DNA of 64,000 nt from the NCBI RefSeq assembly GCF_016127315.1, contig NZ_CP065997.1:2108001-2172000 (forward strand). Reading direction: 5' to 3'. The notes under the pieces are model-generated. The model was not told where the DNA came from and ran no database searches. It saw nothing but the letters and a program-made list of their open reading frames with translations. This document shows, in pieces, positions 1 to 7,754 of this stretch. Each line of letters begins with the position of its first letter. The first letter of the stretch is position 1. The stretch comes from Achromobacter deleyi. Its GTDB lineage: Bacteria > Pseudomonadota > Gammaproteobacteria > Burkholderiales > Burkholderiaceae_B. The position numbers and the translations under genes were made by a program.

Positions 1-281
1 CGCGCGCCGGCGCGCTGGTCGAGGACACGATCGCGCGGATCGCGGCGGGGCTGGCGCGGCTCGGCGTGCGGCAGTTGATCGTGGCTGGCGGCGAGACCTC
101 GGGCGCGGTGGTGCAGGCGCTGGGCCTGACGCAACTGGCCATCGGCGAGCAGATCGATCCCGGCGTGCCGTGGTGCGCCGGCCAGGCGCAGGCAGTGGGG
201 GCGCGCCTGAGCATCGCCTTGAAGTCCGGCAATTTCGGTGGCGTGGATTTCTTCACGCGGGCCTTCGGCCAGGACGCCTGA
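1..281 (+). CDS. otnK: Four-carbon acid sugar kinase (DUF1537 family), C-terminal fragment
   Basis: Only the last 92 or so codons are in the window; the frame is open from base 3 and the gene enters from the left edge. The family phosphorylates four-carbon acid sugars such as 3-oxo-tetronate, D-erythronate or D-threonate. The visible part has the typical C-terminal domain hallmarks: a glycine-rich GGETSGAVVQALG segment (nucleotide-binding half), a PGVPW motif, and the terminal LKSGNFGGVDFF segment, which is a family signature. A hydroxypyruvate/2-oxo-tetronate isomerase homologue (the usual pathway partner) lies 6.5 kb downstream rather than next to it. It ends convergently with the GntR gene, with 48 bp between stop codons. 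The exact substrate cannot be told from this piece. Confidence 0.8.
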   Translation, partial: RAGALVEDTIARIAAGLARLGVRQLIVAGGETSGAVVQALGLTQLAIGEQIDPGVPWCAGQAQAVGARLSIALKSGNFGGVDFFTRAFGQDA

Positions 282-329
282 CGGCGCGCATTGACGCCGC
301 GTTTCAACCCGGCGGATTGACGTTTCGCT

Positions 330-1037
330 TCAGCGATGCACCCGGCGCAGGCGGCCGGCGGCGTTGACCATGTGGATGCGGGCCGCTTCGCGCGCCGCGT
401 CCACGTCCTGGCGGCGGATGGCGTCGGCGATGGCACCGTGTTCCTGCAGCACCGCGCGCCTCTGGTCGGCGTGGCGCGCTTCGTTGCCGCGCGTGACGCG
501 GGTGGCGGCTTCCAGGTATTGGCTGACGAACGCCAGGGTGGCGAGGAAGTAGGGATTGCCGGTGGCCTGCGCGATGCAGCGGTGGAACGCCACGTCTTCC
601 TTGACGCCGTCGCCGCCGCGCTCGACCGCGACGGCAATGGCCGCCAGCGCGTCGTCGATGGCCGCCATGTCGCGCTTGCTGCGCCGGGCCGCGGCCTGCG
701 CCGCGATTTCGGTTTCCAGCGCGCGCCGCAGGTCGACGATGTGCAGCACCGCGTCCAGCGACGACAGCTCCGCCGCGTCGATGCGCAGCGCGCGCTGGCC
801 GCCGTGGCTGGTGACGAACACGCCGCTGCCCTGGCGCGCCTCGACGATGCCGTCCTGGCGCAGCCGCGACACCGCTTCGCGGATGACGGTGCGGCTGACG
901 CCGAACTGCTCGGCCAGGCGGGTTTCGGTGGGCAGTTTTTCGCCGGGCAGCACGCGTCCCGCGTCGATCTCGGCGAGCAGCTGCTTGGCCACCGTATCGG
1001 TCAGCGTGGGGGGCGAGTGGAGTCGGGGAAACGCCAT
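330..1037 (-). CDS. GntR/FadR family transcriptional regulator (FCD domain)
   Basis: A 235-aa regulator. Residues about 10-75 form a GntR winged helix-turn-helix (LLAEIDAGRVLPGEKLPTE followed by LAEQFGVSRTVIREAVSRL), and the rest is an all-helical FCD effector domain with the usual metal/ligand pattern (EDVAFHRCIAQATGN and a late HGAIADAI helix with H). Such regulators usually repress sugar-acid or organic-acid catabolism genes and are released by a carboxylate. It lies tail-to-tail with the four-carbon acid sugar kinase fragment and 67 bp behind a LysR gene on the same strand, so it could govern the kinase pathway. That target is inference from position only. An ATG start is used. Confidence 0.88.
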   Translation of the reverse strand: MAFPRLHSPPTLTDTVAKQLLAEIDAGRVLPGEKLPTETRLAEQFGVSRTVIREAVSRLRQDGIVEARQGSGVFVTSHGGQRALRIDAAELSSLDAVLHIVDLRRALETEIAAQAAARRSKRDMAAIDDALAAIAVAVERGGDGVKEDVAFHRCIAQATGNPYFLATLAFVSQYLEAATRVTRGNEARHADQRRAVLQEHGAIADAIRRQDVDAAREAARIHMVNAAGRLRRVHR

Positions 1038-1104
1038 GGCATGGGACCGCGCAAGGCGGGCGGGACGTGGCTCTGGGACGGGGGGCCCATGATAACCCGC
1101 CCGC

Positions 1105-2007
1105 TCACGCCGCCGCGCGGGCGCGGTTCAGGCAATCGATGAAAAATTGCGCGGCCGGCGTCGGCGGCGAATCGGCCCGCGTCAGGATCGACACGCGCGC
1201 CGCCGGCAGCGGGTGCGCCAGCGGCAGCATGCACAGGGACGACGGCGCCAGCATGCGGTGAAAGCCGTTGCGCACGAAGAACCCCACCGCGTCGCTCTCG
1301 GCCAGGATCGCCAGGGCGATGGCGATGGATTGGCACGGAATCACGTCGGTGGGCGGTTGCAGGCCGCGTTCGGCATAGGCCAGGCGCAGCAGGTTGGTGG
1401 GCGTCTGCGTGTTGCCCGGCATCAGCCACAGCAGGTCGCGCAGCTCGGCCAGGTCAGTGGCGTGGCGCAAGGGGTGATCGGCGCGGGCGCCGACCGCCAG
1501 CGGCAGGGTGAACAGCGTGGTGCGCGCGAAGCCGTCGTAGATGTCGCCGTCGTATTCGGTCTGCACCACCAGGTCGTAGCGGCCGGTCTCGAGCTGCTCG
1601 TGGCTGTAGGGCGGCGCGACTTCATGGAAAGCCACCGCCACGCGCGGCATGCGGGCGCGGAAGGCGGCCAGCGCGGCCGGCAGCACCGGCAGCGCCGACG
1701 AGCTGACGGCCAGGTTGAGCGTGCCGCCTTCGCCATCGCGCATCTGGTCGATGTCTTCCTGCGCCCGCCGCGCTTCCTGCAGGATCAGCACCGCGCGCTT
1801 GTGTAGCGCCTGGCCGTAGGGCGTCAGTTCGACGCCCTTGGCGCTGCGCCGCACCAATTCCGCGCCCAGGCTCTGTTCCAGTTCGCGCAGGCTGCGCGTG
1901 GCCGCCGGCTGGGTCACGCACAGGGCGCGGGCGGCGGCGCGGATGCTGCCGTGTTCGGCGATCAGCACGAAGGCGCGCAACTGGCGCAGGTTCATCGGAG
2001 CGGGCAC
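1105..2007 (-). CDS. LysR family transcriptional regulator
   Basis: A 300-aa protein of normal LysR length. The N-terminal helix-turn-helix runs from about residue 5 to 65 (MNLRQLRAFVLIAEHGSIRA, then TQPAATRSLRELEQSLG), followed by a periplasmic-binding-like effector domain to the C-terminus. It is divergent from the MFS permease gene at 2147, and the 139-bp gap contains a GCAAAAG / CTTTTGC inverted repeat, so it most likely controls the permease and its partner peptidase. An ATG at 1995 (MNLRQL) five codons inside is an alternative start. The effector is unknown. Confidence 0.9.
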   Translation of the reverse strand: MPAPMNLRQLRAFVLIAEHGSIRAAARALCVTQPAATRSLRELEQSLGAELVRRSAKGVELTPYGQALHKRAVLILQEARRAQEDIDQMRDGEGGTLNLAVSSSALPVLPAALAAFRARMPRVAVAFHEVAPPYSHEQLETGRYDLVVQTEYDGDIYDGFARTTLFTLPLAVGARADHPLRHATDLAELRDLLWLMPGNTQTPTNLLRLAYAERGLQPPTDVIPCQSIAIALAILAESDAVGFFVRNGFHRMLAPSSLCMLPLAHPLPAARVSILTRADSPPTPAAQFFIDCLNRARAAA

Positions 2008-2019
2008 GGCGGGATATAA

Positions 2020-2057
2020 GCAAAAGTCATCGCTGCAGCAAAAATACTGTCTTTTGC
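2020..2057. promoter_or_regulatory. Inverted repeat in the LysR / MFS divergent promoter
   Basis: GCAAAAG at 2020-2026 is matched by CTTTTGC at 2051-2057. It lies between the two divergent starts (2007 and 2147), where a LysR protein would bind. The spacing (24 bp between arms) is wider than a single LysR recognition box, so it may be two half-sites. Function is inferred from position. Confidence 0.35.
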
Positions 2058-2146
2058 GTTTCGCCTGCCATCCGTATATTCACTAGCACCGCACGGATAC
2101 CGGCACACGGACCGGCGGAGACGGATCGGACATCAAAGGGGAAAAC

Positions 2147-3478
2147 ATGTCTATCGCCATCGCGGCCGGCGCCGGCGCGCGCAGCCTGCATACGCCATCC
2201 ATGCGCCGGCGGGTCATCGCCGGCACCACCATCGGCAACGCGCTCGAGTTCTTCGACTTCACCGTATTCACCTTCCTGATGCTGGTCATCGGGCCGCTGT
2301 TCTTTCCGGCGGCCTCCGGCTACGGGCAACTGCTGCTGACCACGGCCACCTTCGGCGTCGGCTTCCTGATGCGGCCGGTGGGCGGCATGCTGATCGGCTC
2401 CTACGCCGATCGCCACGGCCGCCGCGCCGCCATGACGCTGACGCTGTGGCTGATGGGCCTGGGCTGTGCGTTGATCGCCGCCGCGCCCACGCATGCGCAG
2501 ATGGGGCTGCTGGGGCCGGTGATGATGGTGCTGGCGCGGCTGATCCAGGGCTTCGCCGCCGGCGGCGAGGTGGGCGCGTCGACCACGCTGCTGGTCGAGC
2601 ATGCGCCGCCGTCGCGGCGCGGTTTCTATTCCAGCTGGCAATTCGGCAGCCAGTCGCTCGGGGTGGCGCTGGGCGCCGTGGTGGTGGGCACGCTGACCGC
2701 CGCGCTGACCGCCGAGCAGATGCAGGCCTGGGGCTGGCGCGTGCCGTTCGTGATCGGCATCCTGACGGTGCCGGTGGGCGCCTACATCCGCCGCAATCTC
2801 GAAGAGACGCTGCATGTCGACGAGCCGGCTGGCGGCCGGCCGCGCGCCGCGGCCCACCAGCCGCTGCGCCGCGTCTTCGCCGAACACAAGACCGAGATCG
2901 CCAAGGGCATCCTGCTGATGATCGGCGGCATGGTGTGCGCGCAGATCATCGGCTTCTACATGCCGTCGTATGCGCACCGCGAACTCGGCCTGCCGGCGAC
3001 CTCGACGCTATCGGCCAGCGTGGTGGTGGGCGCGGTCGGCTTCCTGTTCGCGCCGCTGGTCGGCATGCTGGCCGACCGGGTGGGGCGCAAGCGCGTGATC
3101 TTCTGGTCGCGGGTGACGACGGTGGCGGTGCTGCTGCCGTGCTTCCAGTGGCTGGTGGCCGCGCCCAGCAGCGCGCGGCTGATGCTGGTGGTGGGGCTGC
3201 TGTCGATCCTGCTGGCGCTGCAATCCGCGCCCGGCATCACCATGCTGCCCGAACTCTTTCCGAAAGCCGTGCGTACCACGGGCATGTCGGTGGTGTACGG
3301 TCTGGGGATTTCCGTCTTCGGCGGCTTCGCCCAGTTCTTCGTGACCTGGCTGCTGCACGTGACCGGAAATCCCATGGCGCCCGCCTGGTACCTGATGGTG
3401 GCGGTGGCGCTTTCCACGGTGGTGCTGTTCTGGATACGCGACCGCACCGGCGACGATATCGACAACCAGGAGGCCTGA
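2147..3478 (+). CDS. MFS transporter, metabolite:H+ symporter (citrate/alpha-ketoglutarate permease-like)
   Basis: A 443-aa, 12-segment major facilitator. It has the GNALEFFDFTVF motif of the metabolite:H+ symporter subfamily in the first membrane helix, the conserved loop 2-3 motif as YADRHGRRAAM, and its repeat in the second half as LADRVGRKRVI. The subfamily imports small carboxylates, shikimate, proline-betaine and similar compounds with protons across the inner membrane. An AAAGGGG ribosome site sits 6-8 bases before the ATG. Its stop overlaps the start of the next gene (TGATG at 3476-3480), so the two are translationally coupled, and a divergent LysR gene probably regulates both. The substrate is unknown; the coupled peptidase hints at an amino-acylated or amide-type compound. 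Confidence 0.88.
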   Translation: MSIAIAAGAGARSLHTPSMRRRVIAGTTIGNALEFFDFTVFTFLMLVIGPLFFPAASGYGQLLLTTATFGVGFLMRPVGGMLIGSYADRHGRRAAMTLTLWLMGLGCALIAAAPTHAQMGLLGPVMMVLARLIQGFAAGGEVGASTTLLVEHAPPSRRGFYSSWQFGSQSLGVALGAVVVGTLTAALTAEQMQAWGWRVPFVIGILTVPVGAYIRRNLEETLHVDEPAGGRPRAAAHQPLRRVFAEHKTEIAKGILLMIGGMVCAQIIGFYMPSYAHRELGLPATSTLSASVVVGAVGFLFAPLVGMLADRVGRKRVIFWSRVTTVAVLLPCFQWLVAAPSSARLMLVVGLLSILLALQSAPGITMLPELFPKAVRTTGMSVVYGLGISVFGGFAQFFVTWLLHVTGNPMAPAWYLMVAVALSTVVLFWIRDRTGDDIDNQEA

Positions 3479-4575
3479 TGCAATCCGCTAGCCCTTACTT
3501 TTCCCGCAGCTATGCCCTGGCGCGCGAGCGCTTCACCGCCGCCGCCCGGCCGCTGGCGGCACGCTTCGCGTCCTATGCCATCACGCCCAAGGGGCGCGAG
3601 GGCGAGGACCTGGCCACCGACGTCGCCCTGATCGGCGATGCCGGCGCCACGCGGCTGCTGATCATGACGTCCGCCACCCACGGCGTGGAAGGCTTCTGTG
3701 GCTCGGGCTGCCAGCTGGCGTTGCTGGATGACGCCGAGATGCTGGAACGCGCGCGCCAGGCCGGCGTGGCGTTGCTGCTGGTGCATGCGGTGAACCCGCA
3801 TGGGTTCTCGTGGATCGCGCGCACCGACGAAGGCAACGTCGACCTGAACCGCAACGCGCAGCCGTTCGACGGCCAGCCGCTGCCGGCCAACCCCGGCTAC
3901 GGGCAGATCCATGGGTTGCTGCTGCCGGCGCAATGGCCGCCGTCGGACGCCAACCGGGAGCAGATCGCCGCCTATATCGGCGAGCATGGCCTGCCGGCCT
4001 TCAAGCAGGCCGTGACGCGCGGCCAGTACACGCACGCGGACGGCCTGTTCTATGGCGGCGACCGCCCGGCCGCGTCGCTGCTGAACCTGCGCCGCATTCT
4101 CCAGGAACATGCCGCCGGCTTTGCCCGCATCGGCTGGATCGACGTGCACACCGGCCTGGGGCCGCGCGGTCATGGCGAGAAGATCTACGCCGGCCGCCGC
4201 GACGATGCCGAAGTGGCGCGCGCCCGCCGCTGGTGGGGCGCCGACATCGCCGTGCCTTACCAGGGCACCTCGGCGTCGGTGGACATCACCGGCCATCTGG
4301 CCGGGCTGGCCTACCAGGCCTGCCCCGATTCGGTGCCGACGCTGATGGCGCTGGAGTACGGCACGCAGCCGACGGAACGGGTGGTGGACGCGCTGCGCGG
4401 CCGCAATTGGCTGCGCGCGCATCCCGATGCGCCGGCGAAATTGCGCGACCAGATCCTGCAGGCCACGCTGGACGCGTTCTATTGCGACGCGCCGGACTGG
4501 CATGGCGCGGTGCTGGGGCAAAGCCGCGTGGCGGTGCTGCAAGCCTTGCTGGGGCTGGGGGCCGCGGCGGACTGA
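3478..4575 (+). CDS. M14-family-like zinc metallopeptidase, DUF2817
   Basis: A 365-aa protein starting at the ATG that overlaps the stop of the permease gene by one base. Zinc-carboxypeptidase features are visible: HGVE (His68 and Glu71, first two metal ligands), VDLNRN at 121-126 (Asn/Arg that bind the substrate carboxylate), and IDVHTGLGPRGHGE with His224 as third ligand. No signal peptide is seen, so it should act in the cytoplasm, perhaps on the compound imported by the coupled permease. DUF2817 proteins are little characterised; related M14 enzymes hydrolyse C-terminal amino acids or deacylate amino-acid conjugates. The longer open frame upstream inside the permease gene is out-of-frame shadow and was not used. 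Confidence 0.85.
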   Translation: MQSASPYFSRSYALARERFTAAARPLAARFASYAITPKGREGEDLATDVALIGDAGATRLLIMTSATHGVEGFCGSGCQLALLDDAEMLERARQAGVALLLVHAVNPHGFSWIARTDEGNVDLNRNAQPFDGQPLPANPGYGQIHGLLLPAQWPPSDANREQIAAYIGEHGLPAFKQAVTRGQYTHADGLFYGGDRPAASLLNLRRILQEHAAGFARIGWIDVHTGLGPRGHGEKIYAGRRDDAEVARARRWWGADIAVPYQGTSASVDITGHLAGLAYQACPDSVPTLMALEYGTQPTERVVDALRGRNWLRAHPDAPAKLRDQILQATLDAFYCDAPDWHGAVLGQSRVAVLQALLGLGAAAD

Positions 4576-4584
4576 GGCATCAAG

Positions 4585-4610
4585 GCCGATCCCCAGGGAT
4601 CGGCTTGCTT
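4585..4610 (+). terminator. Rho-independent terminator after the DUF2817 gene
   Basis: GCCGATCCC (4585-4593) pairs perfectly with GGGATCGGC (4596-4604) over a two-base gap, followed by a modest T-rich tail (TTGCTTTG). It begins 10 bases after the stop codon and separates the permease/peptidase pair from the zinc-receptor promoter. Confidence 0.7.
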
Positions 4611-4620
4611 TGTCATCGAA

Positions 4621-4660
4621 ATGTTATATCATCCTTCAGCTATTTGTAATGATATAACAT
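4621..4660 (+). promoter_or_regulatory. Zur-like operator region upstream of the ZnuD-type receptor
   Basis: ATGTTATATCAT (4621-4632) and ATGATATAACAT (4649-4660) form a perfect 12-bp inverted repeat around 16 bases. Read on the minus strand, 4645-4659 is TGTTATATCATTACA, which matches 13 of 15 positions of the Zur box TGTTATDTTATAACA as I remember it for Neisseria. The left arm with its flank (4622-4636) matches 10 of 15, and GAAATGTTATA at 4618-4628 matches the enterobacterial Zur half-site. The region ends 14 bases before the receptor start codon, where bound Zur would block transcription when zinc is plentiful. Binding is inferred. Confidence 0.7.
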
Positions 4661-4674
4661 TTGTGAGGGCAAAA

Positions 4675-6783
4675 ATGAAAGGCAAGACGCAGGGAATCCA
4701 GGGCCGGCGCGGGGACGCGCCGCGGCGATCGGGCCGGGCGCGGGCGCTCAAGCCGCTGGTCTGCTCGCTGATGTTGGCCGCGCCGGTGGCGCAGGCCGAG
4801 ACCGAGGCCGACACGTCGCGGTCGCGCACGCTGGCGCCGATCACCGTGTCCGCCAATCCGCTGGGCCTGGACCTGAACAGCACCATGCTGCCGGCTTCCG
4901 TGCTGGAAGGCGATGAACTGGTCGAGCGGCGCGCCGGCACGCTGGGCGAAACCCTGAAGAGCCTGCCGGGCGTGAACAGCGATACGTTCGGCGGCGGCGC
5001 CAGTCGGCCGGTGATCCGCGGCCAGACCGCGCCCCGCGTCAAAGTGCTGTCCGACGGTTCCGACGTGATGGACGCCTCCGGCATTTCGCCGGACCACGCG
5101 GTGACGGTCGAGCCCCTGCTGGCCGAACGCATCGAAGTGCTGCGTGGCCCCGCCACGCTGCTGTATGGCGGTGGCGCCATCGGCGGCGTGGTGAACGTGG
5201 TGGACAAGAAGATTCCCACCGCCGTGCCGGAGAAGGGCGTCGAGATGGAAGGCGAATTGCGCGGCGCCACCGGCACCAAGGAACGCGCCGGCGCGATCGG
5301 CATCACCGCCGGCGAAGGCCAGTTCGCGGTGCGGGTCGAGGGCATGAAGCGGCGCACCAGCGACTACGACGTGCCGGACTGGCCCGGCGGCAAGCTGGCC
5401 GGCTCCTATAGTGAATCGACGCAGGGCTCGGTCGGCCTGTCGTGGATCACGCCGCGCGGCTACGTGGGCCTGGCGTTCACGCACCTGGAAAGCAAGTACG
5501 GCCTGCCCGGCCACAATCACGAATACGAGGGTTGCCATCCGCATGGCACCCACCTGCACTGCGGCGGCCACGACCACGACCATGACGAGGAGGGGCACGA
5601 TCACGACCATGACCACGCACATGGCGGCGTGCCCTACGTGAAGCTGCGCAGCGACCGCCTGGACCTGCGCGCCGAGTACCAGGACCCGTTCGCCGGTTTC
5701 GAGAAGATCCGCGTGCGCGGCGGCCTGACCGACTACCAGCACGAGGAGATCGAGGGCGGCCAGGTCGGCACCCGCTTCAAGAACAAGGGCTACGACCTGC
5801 GGGTCGAGCTGCAGCACAAGCCGATTGCAGGCTGGCGCGGCGTGATCGGCCTGCAGAACGCCTACAGCGACTTCCGCGCCGACGGCGAGGAAGCCTTCCT
5901 GCCGCGCAGCCGCACCCGTTCCAACGGCCTGTTCGTGCTGGAGGAATACCAGCTGAACGACTGGCGCTTCGAGCTCGGCGCGCGCCAGGACTGGCAGCGC
6001 ATCGCGCCCGTCGGCGGCGCGCCGCGCAGCAGCCTGTCGGGCACCTCGCTGTCGGCCGCGGCCATCTGGGACTTCGCGCCGCAGTACTCCGTGGCCCTGT
6101 CGCTGTCGCGCTCGCAACGCCTGCCGACCGCGCAGGAGCTGTACGCCGACGGCGTGCACCTGGCCACCAACACCTATGAACTGGGCAATACCGGCCTGGG
6201 CCGCGAGACCTCGCGCAACATCGACCTGACCCTGCGCAAGCATGCGGGCGACACGACGTTCTCGGCCAGCGTGTTCCACAACAAGGTCAAGAACTACATC
6301 TATGCCGACACGCTGGACCGCTACGAGGACTTCCGCCTGATCGAGTACACGCAGCGCGACGCCGAATTCACGGGCGTGGAAGGCGAGCTGCGCCACCAGT
6401 TCACGCCGGTGTTCTCGGCGGCGGTGTTCGGCGACTACGTGCGCGGCAAGCTGACCGGCGGCGATGGCAACCTGCCGCGCATTCCGGCGGCGCGCGCGGG
6501 TTTGCGCGGCAACGTGAAATGGCAGCAGTGGTCGGGCGGCGTCGAGTACGCGCGCGTGTTCTCGCAGAAGGACATCGCCGCGTATGAGAGCAGCACGCCG
6601 GGCTACAACCTGGTCAACGCCGTGGTGGCGTATCGCGGCCGCTACGGCGCGACGGGCTACGAGGTCTACCTGCGTGGCACCAACCTGCTGAACAAGCTGG
6701 CCTACAACCACGCTTCGTTCATCTCGTCGGTGGCGCCGCTGCCGGGCCGCAGCGTGATGCTGGGTGTGCGCATGACGTATTGA
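4675..6783 (+). CDS. znuD: TonB-dependent outer-membrane receptor with His-rich loop, zinc receptor ZnuD-like
   Basis: A 702-aa outer-membrane receptor. After a signal peptide (about residues 20-42, ending VAQAE) comes a TonB-box/plug domain (APITVSANPLG, then VIRGQTAPRVKVLSDG and RIEVLRGPATLLYGGGAIGG) and a beta-barrel ending in a terminal aromatic-type motif (MLGVRMTY). Residues 280-316 are a surface loop with 14 His and 2 Cys, including repeated DHDHD units, a hallmark of ZnuD-type receptors that bring zinc (and in some species haem) into the periplasm. The start at 4675 was chosen over the longer frame because GAGGG lies 6 bases upstream and the longer frame would translate the Zur-like operator. 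It is a single-gene unit with its own terminator upstream; no other zinc genes are nearby. Confidence 0.85.
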   Translation: MKGKTQGIQGRRGDAPRRSGRARALKPLVCSLMLAAPVAQAETEADTSRSRTLAPITVSANPLGLDLNSTMLPASVLEGDELVERRAGTLGETLKSLPGVNSDTFGGGASRPVIRGQTAPRVKVLSDGSDVMDASGISPDHAVTVEPLLAERIEVLRGPATLLYGGGAIGGVVNVVDKKIPTAVPEKGVEMEGELRGATGTKERAGAIGITAGEGQFAVRVEGMKRRTSDYDVPDWPGGKLAGSYSESTQGSVGLSWITPRGYVGLAFTHLESKYGLPGHNHEYEGCHPHGTHLHCGGHDHDHDEEGHDHDHDHAHGGVPYVKLRSDRLDLRAEYQDPFAGFEKIRVRGGLTDYQHEEIEGGQVGTRFKNKGYDLRVELQHKPIAGWRGVIGLQNAYSDFRADGEEAFLPRSRTRSNGLFVLEEYQLNDWRFELGARQDWQRIAPVGGAPRSSLSGTSLSAAAIWDFAPQYSVALSLSRSQRLPTAQELYADGVHLATNTYELGNTGLGRETSRNIDLTLRKHAGDTTFSASVFHNKVKNYIYADTLDRYEDFRLIEYTQRDAEFTGVEGELRHQFTPVFSAAVFGDYVRGKLTGGDGNLPRIPAARAGLRGNVKWQQWSGGVEYARVFSQKDIAAYESSTPGYNLVNAVVAYRGRYGATGYEVYLRGTNLLNKLAYNHASFISSVAPLPGRSVMLGVRMTY

Positions 6784-6856
6784 GGGATCGCGGCGCGGCG
6801 GGCGTGACGGGCGGATATGCTAATTTCCAGGCATGCCGCCCGCCCCGGAGTCCGCC

Positions 6857-7642
6857 ATGCTGAAGTTCGCCGCCAATCTCTCGATGATGTACACGGAACA
6901 CGCGTTCCTGGACCGCTACGCGGCCGCCGCGGCCGACGGCTTCGCGGGCGTGGAATGCATGTTTCCCTACGAGGCGCCGGCCGCGTTCGTGCGTGAGCGC
7001 ATGGATGCCGCCGGGGTGTCGCAAGTCCTGTTCAACGCGCCGCCGGGCGTGGCCTCGCGCGGCGAGCGCGGGCTGGCCGCGCTGCCGGATCGCCAGGACG
7101 AATTCCGCGCCGGCATCGAGCAGGCGCTGGGCTACGCCACGGTGCTGGCCTGCGCGCAGGTCCACGTGATGGCGGGCCTGATCCCTGAAGGCGTCACGCG
7201 CGCCGAGATGCTGGACTGTTATCGCGAGAACCTCGACTGGGCCGCGCGCCAGGCGCGTTCCGCCGGCGTGACGCTGCTGATCGAGCCCATCAACACCCGC
7301 GACATCCCCGGCTATTTCCTCAATCGCCAGGACGAGGCGCACCAGGTGGTGCAGGCGGTCAATGCGCCCAACCTGAAAGTGCAGATGGACCTGTACCACT
7401 GCCAGATCGTCGAAGGCGATGTCACCGCCAAGCTGCGCCAGTACCTGCCCACCGGGCGGGTCGGACACCTGCAGATCGCCGGCGTGCCGCTGCGGCAGGA
7501 GCCCGACCGGGGCGAGCTGGATTACGGCTGGGTCTTTTCGGTGCTGCGCGAGCTGGACTACGGCGGCTGGATCGGCTGCGAGTACCGCCCGGCCGCCGGC
7601 ACCTCGGCCGGCCTGCGCTGGCTGGCCGCGGCCCGCGGCTGA
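6857..7642 (+). CDS. Hydroxypyruvate isomerase / 2-oxo-tetronate isomerase family (Hyi/OtnI)
   Basis: A 261-aa TIM-barrel isomerase of the xylose-isomerase-like superfamily. The start [20 protein letters not shown] is typical of Hyi/OtnI proteins, and the metal-binding and substrate residues appear as [13 protein letters not shown] (Glu), QMDLYHCQ (Asp/His) and a late GCEYRP (Glu). The enzyme interconverts hydroxypyruvate with tartronate semialdehyde or acts on 2-oxo-tetronate in four-carbon acid sugar catabolism. The ATG at 6857 is preferred (CGGAG six bases upstream) over an upstream ATG at 6833. It begins 73 bp after the receptor stop and is followed by a Bug receptor, suggesting a sugar-acid uptake and breakdown unit; the kinase of the same pathway sits at the left edge. 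Confidence 0.82.
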   Translation: MLKFAANLSMMYTEHAFLDRYAAAAADGFAGVECMFPYEAPAAFVRERMDAAGVSQVLFNAPPGVASRGERGLAALPDRQDEFRAGIEQALGYATVLACAQVHVMAGLIPEGVTRAEMLDCYRENLDWAARQARSAGVTLLIEPINTRDIPGYFLNRQDEAHQVVQAVNAPNLKVQMDLYHCQIVEGDVTAKLRQYLPTGRVGHLQIAGVPLRQEPDRGELDYGWVFSVLRELDYGGWIGCEYRPAAGTSAGLRWLAAARG

Positions 7643-7706
7643 TGCCGCGCCGCCCAGATGCCGCGTCCATGATCGTCTCCGTCCGCCCCGCTCGCCGGGT
7701 GCCGAA

Positions 7707-7735
7707 AATATAGTTAATATGTTAATTAAATTCAA
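7707..7735 (+). promoter_or_regulatory. AT-rich promoter/operator candidate before the Bug receptor
   Basis: A short AT-only patch in otherwise GC-rich DNA. TATAGT at 7709-7714 could be a -10 element, and GTTAAT occurs twice (7713-7718 and 7721-7726), giving an 8-bp-spaced direct repeat that could be a regulator site. The Bug start follows at 7755 with AGGAG at 7742-7746. Which protein binds is unknown. Confidence 0.35.
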
Positions 7736-7754
7736 AATACCAGGAGACAACCCC

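Noticed and set aside
2446..3477. Long open frame upstream of and in frame with the DUF2817 gene
   Set aside because: It is the out-of-frame shadow of the permease, rich in Arg and Gly with no domain; translation is better explained by the TGATG junction at 3478.
4621..4674. Earlier ATG for the zinc receptor
   Set aside because: It would translate the Zur-like inverted repeat; the ATG at 4675 has a proper GAGGG ribosome site.
5512..5622. His-rich stretch of the receptor as a repeat or CRISPR-like array
   Set aside because: The repeated GAC/CAC units are in frame and encode Asp-His pairs of a metal-binding loop, so they are coding repeats.
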